A stretch of DNA of 34,986 nucleotides from Candidatus Saccharimonadia bacterium (lineage in GTDB: Bacteria > Patescibacteriota > Saccharimonadia > Saccharimonadales > Saccharimonadaceae): positions 1 through 34,986 of the forward strand of contig JALQVV010000002.1 of NCBI GenBank assembly GCA_023260255.1, in the 5' to 3' direction. The position numbers were made by a program, and so were the translations under genes. Of the stretch, positions 1 through 7,465 are shown piece after piece; positions within the stretch are counted from its first letter, which is position 1; each line of letters begins with the position of its first letter. Under the pieces are notes generated by a model. That model ran no database searches. It saw only the letters and a program-made list of their open reading frames with translations, and was not told the origin of the DNA.

Positions 1-1008
1 GCGCTCATCGCCATCATGTTCCTGTCATTCACTGTTTGGCTGCACCATTTCTTTACGATGGGTGCGGGTGCCAATGTGAATGCATTTTTCGGTATCATGA
101 CAATGATTATTTCGATACCGACGGGTGTCAAAGTATTTAACTGGCTGTTTACGATGTTCCGCGGGAGAATCAGTTTCAAGACCCCGATGCTGTGGTTTAT
201 GGGATTTGTCGTGACATTTACGATCGGGGGTGTGACGGGTGTATTGATGGCAGTACCGGGCATTGACTTCCAGGTGCATAATAGCCTGTTTTTGGTCGCG
301 CATTTTCATAATATGATCATTGGTGGTGTCCTGTTTGGCGTCTTTGCGGGCTTTAGTTACTGGTTCCCGAAGTTTACTGGTTTTCGCCTTCATGAAGGGC
401 TTGGCAAAGCTGCATTTTGGTGTTGGCTGATTGGCTTTTTGCTGGCGTTCTTGCCACTCTATATCCTAGGATTTATGGGCGCGGTGCGGCGGCTTGATCA
501 TTACGATCCAAGCCTTGGATGGCAGGGTCTGTTTATTGTTGCGGGTGTCGGTGTCATGGTGATCTTGCTCGGGGTATTTTTCCAGGTAGTACAGATAGCG
601 TACAGTATTTGGAAACGCAAAGAATTAGCTGTTGGTCCAGATCCTTGGGATGGCCGTACGCTCGAATGGGCAACATCAACACCAATTGCTGAATATAATT
701 TCGCAACGCTCGATACTGTACGTGAACGCGATGCGTACTGGGATATGAAGCAACGCTTTGTGAAATCATCAACAAAATACGAACCGATTACTGTACCAAA
801 TAATACAGGTATCGGGGTATTTATCTGCATCGCGGCGGTAGCGATTGGTTTTGCGATTATTTGGCATATTTGGTGGCTGGCACTCGTCGGTTTAGTTGGC
901 ATGATTGTCCTTGTGATTGTATCGACGCTGCGCGAAAATACAGAACATACAATTTCGGCAAGCGAAGTCGCCGCTATCGAAAAGCAGTTACGGAGGGCTA
1001 AGGCATGA
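1..1008 (+). CDS. cyoB: Cytochrome bo3 quinol oxidase subunit I, C-terminal part
   Basis: Catalytic subunit of a haem-copper quinol oxidase: reduces O2 to water with electrons from quinol and pumps protons across the membrane. The frame is open from base 1, so the N-terminal half lies outside the window. Visible marks are the paired copper-B histidines in WLHHFFTMGAG, the haem-ligand stretch AHFHNMIIGG, and the tail GPDPWDGRTLEWATSTP, which is typical of CyoB rather than of cytochrome c oxidases. Several hydrophobic membrane spans follow, with a final hydrophobic pair near the C-terminus. The stop overlaps the cyoC start (ATGA), so the genes are co-transcribed. Subunit II (cyoA) is presumably upstream, outside the window. 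Confidence 0.93.
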   Translation, partial: ALIAIMFLSFTVWLHHFFTMGAGANVNAFFGIMTMIISIPTGVKVFNWLFTMFRGRISFKTPMLWFMGFVVTFTIGGVTGVLMAVPGIDFQVHNSLFLVAHFHNMIIGGVLFGVFAGFSYWFPKFTGFRLHEGLGKAAFWCWLIGFLLAFLPLYILGFMGAVRRLDHYDPSLGWQGLFIVAGVGVMVILLGVFFQVVQIAYSIWKRKELAVGPDPWDGRTLEWATSTPIAEYNFATLDTVRERDAYWDMKQRFVKSSTKYEPITVPNNTGIGVFICIAAVAIGFAIIWHIWWLALVGLVGMIVLVIVSTLRENTEHTISASEVAAIEKQLRRAKA

Positions 1009-1589
1009 GTGTTGCGGTAGAAGAAAAAGCTCGGCTCGGAAGGACGACGATTGGTTTCTGGGTATATCTGATGACCGACTGTCTGTTGTTTGCCAGTTTG
1101 TTTGCGACATTTGCCGTGCTCCGTGGTGCTACGGCGGACGGGCCAAGCGGCAAGGACATATTTGAGCTACCGATGGTACTCGCTGAAACGATTATTCTGC
1201 TCGCGAGTAGTTTTACCTGTGGGCTGGCGCTTCTTGGCATTAAGTCTGGCAATCTGCGTCAGATTGTGATTGCTCTTGGTGCGACATATGTTCTGGGTGT
1301 CGCCTTTTTGACGATTGAGTTGAGCGAATTTGCGAAGTTACTATCCGAAGGACATGGTCCACAGCAAAGCGCATTTTTGTCGGCGTTCTTTACGCTTGTT
1401 GGGACACACGGACTGCATATTACCGTCGGATTAATCTGGCTGGTGACGCTTGCGGCCGTCCTGGTGCGCCGTGGTCTCACCGCCAAAGTATCAAGGCAAT
1501 TAACACTCTTCGGTTTGTTTTGGCATTTCCTTGATCTTGTATGGATATTCATTTTCACCGTTGTTTATCTGATGGGGGTTTCTGTATGA
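1005..1589 (+). CDS. cyoC: Cytochrome bo3 quinol oxidase subunit III
   Basis: 194-residue membrane protein with about five hydrophobic segments, fitting subunit III of haem-copper oxidases. It begins with a hydrophilic N-terminus, then GFWVYLMTDCLLFASLFATF, which matches the CyoC family opening (FGFWIYLMSD-type). The segment GTHGLHITVGLIWLV carries the family HG-H pattern. Subunit III stabilises the oxidase and is not itself redox active. The start overlaps the cyoB stop by ATGA and its own stop overlaps the cyoD start by ATGA, so translation is probably coupled. Family length is about 200 residues, so it looks complete. Confidence 0.92.
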   Translation: MSVAVEEKARLGRTTIGFWVYLMTDCLLFASLFATFAVLRGATADGPSGKDIFELPMVLAETIILLASSFTCGLALLGIKSGNLRQIVIALGATYVLGVAFLTIELSEFAKLLSEGHGPQQSAFLSAFFTLVGTHGLHITVGLIWLVTLAAVLVRRGLTAKVSRQLTLFGLFWHFLDLVWIFIFTVVYLMGVSV

Positions 1590-1930
1590 CACTGCAGAAG
1601 TACATTATTGGCTTTGTCGGTTCATTGCTATTAACACTCGCGGCATATTTCCTTGTTACCAACAACACGGCAAGCGGATTGACGCTGTTGTTGATACTCG
1701 GCGGGCTCGCATTGGTACAGATGATTGTTCAGCTTGTTTATTTCTTGCACCTCGGTGACGAGGCGCGGCCGCGTTACAAACTGGCATCATTTGTATTCAT
1801 GGCGGGTATTTTAGTAATTGTCGTTGTGGGATCGATCTGGATTATGAATAATCTCAACGCTAATATGATGGACATGACACCCACCCAAAAAGACGAGTAT
1901 ATGAAAACACAGTTCGATAAAGGCTTTTAA
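1586..1930 (+). CDS. cyoD: Cytochrome bo3 quinol oxidase subunit IV
   Basis: 114-residue protein with three hydrophobic spans, the size and topology of CyoD, an assembly and stability subunit of the bo3 oxidase. The second span ends in VQLVYFLHLGDEARPRY, close to the family pattern VHLVCFLHM. I chose the ATG at 1586 because it overlaps the cyoC stop as ATGA; an earlier in-frame ATG at 1541 would sit deep inside cyoC. The C-terminus is a short hydrophilic tail rich in Met, Asn and Asp. Confidence 0.88.
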   Translation: MTLQKYIIGFVGSLLLTLAAYFLVTNNTASGLTLLLILGGLALVQMIVQLVYFLHLGDEARPRYKLASFVFMAGILVIVVVGSIWIMNNLNANMMDMTPTQKDEYMKTQFDKGF

Positions 1931-1933
1931 TCT

Positions 1934-2800
1934 GTGCGAGAAAAACTGAACGCGTACTATCAGTTGACCAAACCTGGCGTGTTATATGGCAATGTGCTCA
2001 CTGGTGCTGCCGGTTTTTTACTGGCTGCTGCGGGACAGGTTAATTGGCTGCTATTTATTGCGGCAATTGCTGGCATGACGCTTGTCATCGCGGCCGCTTG
2101 TGTGATCAATAACTACTTGGACCGTGACATTGATAGTATTATGGAGCGGACGAAATCACGACCGAGCGTGACTGGTGTTATCAAGGGTAACCATATGGTA
2201 ATCTATGGCATCACGCTATTAGTGCTCGGTATTGCAATTCTTGCATTTTGGACCAATTGGCTCGTTGTCGTGATTGGTATTATTGGATTTGTCACGTATG
2301 TTTGGCTCTACGGTGCGCTGTCAAAGCGACGATCAATCCACGGTACACTGGTCGGCAGTATTTCGGGTGCGATGCCGATTGCGGGCGGGTATGCAGCTGT
2401 CAGCGGTCATGTTGACATAGGGCTGATTCTCGTCTTTCTCATCCTCTTTTTCTGGCAGTTCCCGGAATTTTATTCGATAGCTATCTATCGGCGCAAAGAG
2501 TACGCCGCTGCCCATGTACCAGTTATGTCAGTTATCAAAGGCGTCCGATCAACAATCCTGCAGATTTACATTTATACGATTTTATATGTGTTCTGTACAT
2601 TACTTCTCACCGTATTTGATTACACGGGTATTGTGTATCTGATTGTTATGGCTGTGGCTGGTGGTTATTGGGTATGGCTTGCGGGTAAGGGGCTTTCGAC
2701 CAAGCATCCCGAATCGTGGGCACGCAAAATGTTCCGCACATCGATGTACACCATCTTGTTGCTCTGTGTCATGTTGGCTGTCGGCCCACTTTTGCCGTGA
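1934..2800 (+). CDS. cyoE: Protohaem IX farnesyltransferase (haem O synthase)
   Basis: UbiA-family membrane prenyltransferase that adds a farnesyl group to haem B, making the haem O needed in the bo3 oxidase active site. The Asp-rich motif NNYLDRDIDSIMERTKSRP binds the prenyl diphosphate through magnesium, and a later YGALSKRRSIHGTLVG loop matches the second conserved region. 288 residues with about eight or nine hydrophobic helices, the usual size. The likely start is a GTG at 1934, three bases after the cyoD stop. Placement last in the cyo operon is the classic arrangement. No haem biosynthesis genes are visible here, so the haem B source is unknown. Confidence 0.92.
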   Translation: MREKLNAYYQLTKPGVLYGNVLTGAAGFLLAAAGQVNWLLFIAAIAGMTLVIAAACVINNYLDRDIDSIMERTKSRPSVTGVIKGNHMVIYGITLLVLGIAILAFWTNWLVVVIGIIGFVTYVWLYGALSKRRSIHGTLVGSISGAMPIAGGYAAVSGHVDIGLILVFLILFFWQFPEFYSIAIYRRKEYAAAHVPVMSVIKGVRSTILQIYIYTILYVFCTLLLTVFDYTGIVYLIVMAVAGGYWVWLAGKGLSTKHPESWARKMFRTSMYTILLLCVMLAVGPLLP

Positions 2801-2802
2801 TG

Positions 2803-2811
2803 TGCTATACT
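2803..2811 (+). promoter_or_regulatory. Extended -10 promoter for the NADH dehydrogenase gene
   Basis: TGCTATACT, an extended -10 element just after the cyoE stop. No good -35 box is seen at 17 bp. It would give a leader of about 38 nt with a purine-rich AAAAGGAC ribosome site before the ATG at 2857. Confidence 0.55.
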
Positions 2812-2856
2812 GGCAGCAAGAAGCTTAAGGTAAATAAAAACTAAAAAGGACAAACG

Positions 2857-4041
2857 ATGAAAGTAACGATTGTGGGCGGCGGTTTCGGGGGTGTGAAAAC
2901 AGCACTTGAATTGGCTAAAAACAAACAGAACCGTGTGACGTTGATTAGCGATAAAGATGAGTTTCAGTTTTATCCGGTGCTCTATGCAACTGCAACTGGC
3001 CGTAGTCATCTGCAGTCATGGGTACCACTCGGGACGATTTTTGCTGATAAGCCCAACGTTGATGTTGTTCTGGACAGTGTCACCAACGTAAATCCTACAA
3101 AAAAACAACTACAGGCTGCAAGCGGTAATACATATGAATACGAACACCTTGTATTGGCGCTTGGGACAGTGACGACTTACTTTGGTATCAAGGGCCTGGA
3201 CCACTATGCTTTCGGTATTAAATCCGAAGCTGAAATACACAAACTCAAACACCATCTGTTCCAGCAAATGAACGAACAGCGAACCGTCGACAAGCATTAT
3301 GTCATTGTTGGCGGTGGTCCGACAGGTGTTGAGTTGGCTGCTACGCTCGGGTCGTATCTGAAGCGTTTGAGCAAAGACTATGGATTGCCGAATCGTAAAA
3401 TCAGAATTAATCTTGTCGAGGCATCACCACGATTACTCCCACGCATGCACCCTAAGACGAGTGAGCGAGTTAAAAAGCGGTTGGAAAAGCTTGGTGTCCA
3501 TGTAGAGCTGGATAAAAAAGTTGAATCGGCAACAGCCAACAGCTTGACGATCAGCGGTGTGCCGCTCAATAGCCAGACAATTATATGGACATCCGGTGTC
3601 GCCAATCATCCTTTCTATATGGCGAATGATAAACATTTCGAATTCGCAAAGAATGGCAAAATAGTCGTCAATCAATATATGCGAACAAAAGACGGTATTT
3701 ATGTGATTGGTGACAATGCCGCAACGCCTTTTAGTGGACTGGCACAGACGGCATTATATGATGCGCATTTTGTTGGCCATAATTTCAAGTTGCGACAAGC
3801 TCACAAGCCGCTGAAAAAATACCATCCGCGATTGCAGCCGGTGGTTATACCGCTTGGTGAAGACTGGGCCGCGTTTGAATGGCACGGCATACGTGTGTAC
3901 GGTTGGATCGGAGCATTGATGCATCATGCTGCAGATGCATTGATGTATTATGATGTGCTGCCACTTTTCCGAGCACTCAGTGTGTGGCGCAGCCGTGGCG
4001 ATTACGAGCGCGATTACTTTACGCCAACACCGCCACGATAG
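2857..4041 (+). CDS. Type II NADH dehydrogenase-like FAD oxidoreductase
   Basis: Membrane-associated flavoprotein that would pass electrons from NAD(P)H to quinone without pumping protons. Two dinucleotide-binding folds are visible: GGGFGGVKTALELA at the N-terminus for FAD and GGGPTGVELAATLG around residue 150 for NADH. GIYVIGDNAA near residue 280 is the second FAD-binding motif of this superfamily. Length (394 residues) fits NDH-2. It sits directly after the cyo operon under its own promoter, so NADH to quinol to O2 is a plausible two-step chain. No quinone biosynthesis genes are in the window. A sulfide:quinone reductase-like role is less likely, because the expected cysteines are missing. 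Confidence 0.8.
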   Translation: MKVTIVGGGFGGVKTALELAKNKQNRVTLISDKDEFQFYPVLYATATGRSHLQSWVPLGTIFADKPNVDVVLDSVTNVNPTKKQLQAASGNTYEYEHLVLALGTVTTYFGIKGLDHYAFGIKSEAEIHKLKHHLFQQMNEQRTVDKHYVIVGGGPTGVELAATLGSYLKRLSKDYGLPNRKIRINLVEASPRLLPRMHPKTSERVKKRLEKLGVHVELDKKVESATANSLTISGVPLNSQTIIWTSGVANHPFYMANDKHFEFAKNGKIVVNQYMRTKDGIYVIGDNAATPFSGLAQTALYDAHFVGHNFKLRQAHKPLKKYHPRLQPVVIPLGEDWAAFEWHGIRVYGWIGALMHHAADALMYYDVLPLFRALSVWRSRGDYERDYFTPTPPR

Positions 4042-4170
4042 ATTCGATAGAGCAAACTACCTCCTCATTTTTTAACCATCGTAACCCTCTTGGGAATCTT
4101 GATGTAAACTTCAGGAATCGCAAGAAGATTAGCGAAAAGTGTTAACGGTGCGAAAAATAAGAAAGCGGTC

Positions 4171-4179
4171 TGCTATAAT
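4171..4179 (+). promoter_or_regulatory. Extended -10 promoter for the FKBP gene
   Basis: TGCTATAAT, a perfect extended -10 element. It lies in the 170-bp gap 4042-4211, which otherwise holds nothing I recognise. The ribosome site AGAGAGGTG at about 4192-4200 precedes the ATG at 4212. Confidence 0.7.
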
Positions 4180-4211
4180 GATGAGAGCTAAAAGAGAGGT
4201 GTAAATTACAT

Positions 4212-4754
4212 ATGTCAACGACAAAAAGTCAACGTATTGGTATTTGGGTTATTGCAATTGTTATGGCCATTGGAACGATCGGCTCGTTTTTCGTCATTAT
4301 TCTTGCGAATGATAACGCAAAGATTGATCAGCAAAAACAGCAGGAAGAGTACCAGAAACTGGTTGATGAAATGCGTAAAGCTAATAAGCCATTGGAGGGT
4401 TATGAAGCCACGCCGTTTGACAAAGCTAGCGTGACTGAGCTGAAATCCGAGGTCATAAAAGAAGGTGACGGTGCCGAAGTCAAAGCCGACTCGACAATCA
4501 ATGCCAACTATTTTGGCTGGACTGCTGATGGCAAGATCTTTGACAGCACAAACAAAAATGGCACGACAACGCCGATTGATTTTAACCTCGGACAGGTGAT
4601 CAAAGGCTGGACAGAAGGCTTGGCTGGCAAAAAAGTTGGCTCAACTGTGAAGCTGACGATTCCTGCTGACAAGGCGTATGGTGATGTCGATAGCGGTACG
4701 GGGCAGCCAACGGGTCCATTGATGTTTATCGTTGAAATAAAAGCACTAAAATAA
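4212..4754 (+). CDS. Membrane-anchored FKBP-type peptidyl-prolyl isomerase
   Basis: Folding helper that speeds cis-trans isomerisation of prolyl bonds, here probably outside the membrane. An N-terminal hydrophobic segment (about residues 10-33, IGIWVIAIVMAIGTIGSFF and following) is a signal anchor. A short Lys/Gln/Glu-rich linker follows, then an FKBP domain at about residues 75-180. The domain shows NYFGWTADGKIFDST, IDFNLGQVIKGWTEGLAG and VKLTIPADKAYG, the standard FKBP core, ending in PLMFIVEIKAL. 180 residues is normal for a single-domain secreted FKBP. It is monocistronic by appearance: trxB has its own promoter in the gap that follows. Confidence 0.9.
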   Translation: MSTTKSQRIGIWVIAIVMAIGTIGSFFVIILANDNAKIDQQKQQEEYQKLVDEMRKANKPLEGYEATPFDKASVTELKSEVIKEGDGAEVKADSTINANYFGWTADGKIFDSTNKNGTTTPIDFNLGQVIKGWTEGLAGKKVGSTVKLTIPADKAYGDVDSGTGQPTGPLMFIVEIKALK

Positions 4755-4763
4755 GCATAACAA

Positions 4764-4772
4764 TGCTATACT
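4764..4772 (+). promoter_or_regulatory. Extended -10 promoter for trxB
   Basis: TGCTATACT located 10 bp after the FKBP stop and 17 bp before the trxB ATG, with AGGAAAC between as a weak ribosome site. Confidence 0.6.
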
Positions 4773-4789
4773 TTATATAGGAAACAACG

Positions 4790-5764
4790 ATGACAGATAC
4801 GATACACGACACCATCATGATAGGAACCGGACCGAGTGCGCTGGCAGCGGCTGTTTATACGACGCGCGAAGATATTGACACAACACTGTATGAAAAAAGT
4901 GTTATTGGGGGCCTCGCGGCAGTGACCGATGTTGTCGATAATTACCCAGGTTTTCCCGAAGGCGTGTCGGGTCTGCAGCTTGCCGGACAGCTGCAAAAAC
5001 AGGCTGAGCGTTTTGGGGCAAAAATTGAGTTTGGCGAAGCATCGGGCCTCACTGTGGGTGAGGATAACGTCAAAACGGTTATTATTGATGGCCGGGAAGT
5101 GAAGGCCAAGACAGTGTTAATCGCAACGGGCAGTGACTACAACAAGCTAGGCATTCCTGGCGAGGCTGAACTGTATGGTCGTGGTGTTCACTACTGTGCG
5201 ACCTGTGACGGTGCATTTTATCGCGAAAGACGGCTGGTTGTTGTTGGTGGTGGTAATTCGGCAGTCCAAGAAGCGATTTTTCTGACGCGATTTGCGACTC
5301 ATATTGATCTGTTGGTGCGCAGTACGATTAAGGCAAGTGACGTCTTACAGCAAGATTTGCAGCGATTTGTTGACGAGGGCAAAATTACGATTCATTTGGG
5401 TGTTGTACCAACTGAAATCATTGCTGAGGATAACAAGGTGACACATGTGAACGCCAAAAAGGGCGATGAGGATGTGCGATTTGATACCGACGGCGTATTC
5501 GTGTTTGTCGGGCTAAAACCTAATACGCGATTTTTGAAAGATTCAGGCATTGAATTTGATGCACAAGGATTGATCAAAACAGACGAGCATCTGGAAACAA
5601 ACTTGCCGGGCGTATTCGCGAGTGGTGATGTTCGCAGCGGTGCAACCATGCAGATTGCGAGTGCAGTTGGCGAAGGTGCAAGCGCGGCTCTATCAATTCG
5701 TGAGTATTTAGACAACCTACATCATGTCGAGAACGTACCGGCGGTTGCTCACGCATCTGCCTGA
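4790..5764 (+). CDS. trxB: Thioredoxin reductase-like disulfide oxidoreductase
   Basis: Low-molecular-weight thioredoxin reductase family: moves electrons from NADPH through FAD to a redox-active disulfide and on to thioredoxin. Seen: FAD motif GTGPSALAAAVY at about residues 12-23, active-site CATC at 136-139, NADPH motif GGGNSAVQEA at about 153-162, and the C-terminal FAD motif GVFASGDVRSG. 324 residues is typical. The N-terminal glycine motif reads GTGPSA rather than the common GSGPAG, a mild variation. Its 3' end overlaps the 3' end of the converging phosphodiesterase gene by 16 bp. No thioredoxin gene is in the window. Confidence 0.88.
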   Translation: MTDTIHDTIMIGTGPSALAAAVYTTREDIDTTLYEKSVIGGLAAVTDVVDNYPGFPEGVSGLQLAGQLQKQAERFGAKIEFGEASGLTVGEDNVKTVIIDGREVKAKTVLIATGSDYNKLGIPGEAELYGRGVHYCATCDGAFYRERRLVVVGGGNSAVQEAIFLTRFATHIDLLVRSTIKASDVLQQDLQRFVDEGKITIHLGVVPTEIIAEDNKVTHVNAKKGDEDVRFDTDGVFVFVGLKPNTRFLKDSGIEFDAQGLIKTDEHLETNLPGVFASGDVRSGATMQIASAVGEGASAALSIREYLDNLHHVENVPAVAHASA

Positions 5765-6417
5765 AGTGCTGTAGCGATTCGATCGGGATAATTAGTCACG
5801 ATTCCGTCAATACCGCGCCGGGCAAGTCGTCGTGCTGTATCTGGCCTATCAACAGTGTAGACATAGGTAAAAATACCGAGTTCTTTGGCGACGGCGAGCG
5901 CGAGACTATTGACTGTGAGCCGGTGAAAACCAACAGCGGCAAAGTTGAGACTTTTGTGATGACGAGTAAAGACAAACGGATCGATATGGTGTAAAAGCCC
6001 TAAATTGACGGCCGTACTTTGTCGCCGCAGTGACGCGAGCGCCTGTGGCTTGAATGACGAGAACAGAATATTGTCCCAGTCTTTTGGTCGTTTTACATAA
6101 CGAGCCACTGTTTCATAGACAGTATGTACGCCCCGAGTCTCTTTCAATTCGATATTTAAAAGTATTTTTCCAAAAAAACTATCGAGTACTTCATCGAGCG
6201 TTGTAACAGTTGTCATGGTGCGTAGTTCATCAAGCGTATGGCTGCCGATTCGCTTACCTTTAATAGTTGCATTATGGGTAAGGATGGGAATATGATCTGC
6301 GGTCAACCGGATATCGAATTCCAAAATATCTGCACCGGCGCGTCGTCCGGCGCGCAGTGCTTTGAGTGTATTCTCGGGTGCAAGTCCAGCTGCTCCACGA
6401 TGTCCGATGATCAGCAT
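5749..6417 (-). CDS. Glycerophosphodiester phosphodiesterase family protein
   Basis: Cytosolic TIM-barrel enzyme predicted to hydrolyse glycerophosphodiesters to glycerol-3-phosphate and an alcohol. The catalytic set is intact: H6-R7 (GHRGAAG), E15-N16-T17, E33 and D35 (LEFDIRLT) and H48 (LTHN). 222 residues fits the short bacterial GDPD type, and no signal peptide is present. On the minus strand a TATAAT box (6426-6431) ends 8 nt before the ATG, so the message is probably leaderless. The C-terminus converges on trxB with a 16-bp overlap. Substrate is not predictable from sequence. Confidence 0.85.
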   Translation of the reverse strand: MLIIGHRGAAGLAPENTLKALRAGRRAGADILEFDIRLTADHIPILTHNATIKGKRIGSHTLDELRTMTTVTTLDEVLDSFFGKILLNIELKETRGVHTVYETVARYVKRPKDWDNILFSSFKPQALASLRRQSTAVNLGLLHHIDPFVFTRHHKSLNFAAVGFHRLTVNSLALAVAKELGIFTYVYTVDRPDTARRLARRGIDGIVTNYPDRIATALQADA

Positions 6418-6425
6418 ATTTACTC

Positions 6426-6431
6426 ATTATA
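6426..6431 (-). promoter_or_regulatory. -10 box for the phosphodiesterase gene
   Basis: TATAAT on the minus strand, with 8 nt between its end and the ATG at 6417. That distance puts the transcription start at or next to the start codon. Confidence 0.6.
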
Positions 6432-6475
6432 AGCCGATTACTATAAATGATGAAATAGGTGAGGTAGCGTGGATT

Positions 6476-6484
6476 TGATATACT
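6476..6484 (+). promoter_or_regulatory. Extended -10 promoter for ppa
   Basis: TGATATACT. It gives a leader of about 20 nt containing AAGGAG, one of the few good Shine-Dalgarno sites in the window, before the ATG at 6513. Confidence 0.6.
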
Positions 6485-6512
6485 GGTCGAAGTAACAAGG
6501 AGCAACAAATAT

Positions 6513-7043
6513 ATGGCAGATTTTAATCAAATTCTTACCCCCGGCAATGTTGATGAAGGTGTTATCAACGTTGTCGTTGAAATTCCAGCTGGCAGTAGCC
6601 ATAAAATCGAATGGAATCGTGACCTTGCGGTGATGCAGCTTGATCGCGTTGAGCCAGCGGTTTTTGCAAAGCCAACTAACTACGGTTTTATTCCTCAGAC
6701 GCTTGATGAGGATGGTGATGAATTGGACGCACTTATTATTACCGACGAGCCACTTCCAACGGGCATATTCCTAGAAGCAAAAGTTATTGGTGTGATGAAA
6801 TTTGAAGATGATGGTGAAGTTGATGACAAAGTTGTCGTCGTGCCTGCGGACGATCGCAACACCGGCAATAGCGTCAATTCACTTGATGACCTGCCTCAGC
6901 AGTTGATCAAACAAATTGAATTTCATTTCAATCACTATAAGGACCTGAAAAAACCAGGTACCACAACGGTTAAAAGCTGGGGCGATGCCGAGGAGGCAAA
7001 GGCGGTCATTCACGAATCGATTGAGCGCTGGAATAATCGCTAA
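6513..7043 (+). CDS. ppa: Inorganic pyrophosphatase (family I)
   Basis: Soluble enzyme that splits pyrophosphate to phosphate and pulls biosynthetic reactions forward. The family pattern is clear: VVEIPAGSSHKIEW near the N-terminus, PTNYGFIPQT, then DEDGDELDALII (D67, D69, D72 region), the metal-binding signature, and a second acidic cluster EDDGEVDDK at about 98-106. 176 residues is normal. It has a good AAGGAG ribosome site. Its TAA overlaps the ATG of the following Nudix gene by one base, so the two are an operon. Confidence 0.94.
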   Translation: MADFNQILTPGNVDEGVINVVVEIPAGSSHKIEWNRDLAVMQLDRVEPAVFAKPTNYGFIPQTLDEDGDELDALIITDEPLPTGIFLEAKVIGVMKFEDDGEVDDKVVVVPADDRNTGNSVNSLDDLPQQLIKQIEFHFNHYKDLKKPGTTTVKSWGDAEEAKAVIHESIERWNNR

Positions 7044-7465
7044 TGAAACTCCGCTATGGCGCCAAAGCGGTCATTCGTCGTCGTATTGATGGCAAGTATC
7101 TTGTGCTTTGGAGTAGCAAATGGGAGGAGAATCCTCGGAGGTCACAAAAACCTGATCTACCAGGCGGCCTAATGGAAGATGGAGAATCTATTGTTGAGGG
7201 ATTACGTCGTGAAGTATTGGAAGAAGCAGGGTTTTCTGTACCGGAATCAGACTTAGTGTTGACATATGCTCTTGTCTGGAATGAAGGTGATATATCAACA
7301 TTGTTCCAAGCATATTTTGCAGAGATTGAGAATCCAACAGTTACTATCAGCTGGGAGCACGAACGTTATGCATGGTTGAGTGCAGATGAAGTATTAGCTC
7401 TTGAAATCAGACAACCATATCCCACGATCTTTCAGCACATGAACGCGATTGGATTGTTAGTTTAA
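7043..7465 (+). CDS. Nudix hydrolase
   Basis: 140-residue Nudix-fold protein with an exact Nudix box at residues 42-64 (G-x5-E-x7-REVLEEAG-F). The family removes nucleoside-diphosphate-linked groups; many members release pyrophosphate, which fits coupling to ppa (TAATG overlap). Substrate cannot be told. The gene looks more AT-rich than its neighbours by eye, which may hint at a separate history. The 3' end overlaps the end of the converging rel gene by 4 bp. Confidence 0.85.
   Translation: MKLRYGAKAVIRRRIDGKYLVLWSSKWEENPRRSQKPDLPGGLMEDGESIVEGLRREVLEEAGFSVPESDLVLTYALVWNEGDISTLFQAYFAEIENPTVTISWEHERYAWLSADEVLALEIRQPYPTIFQHMNAIGLLV

Noticed and set aside
4042-4170. Possible terminator or RNA between the NADH dehydrogenase and FKBP genes
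   Set aside because: A T-run is present near 4070, but I could not find a stem before it.
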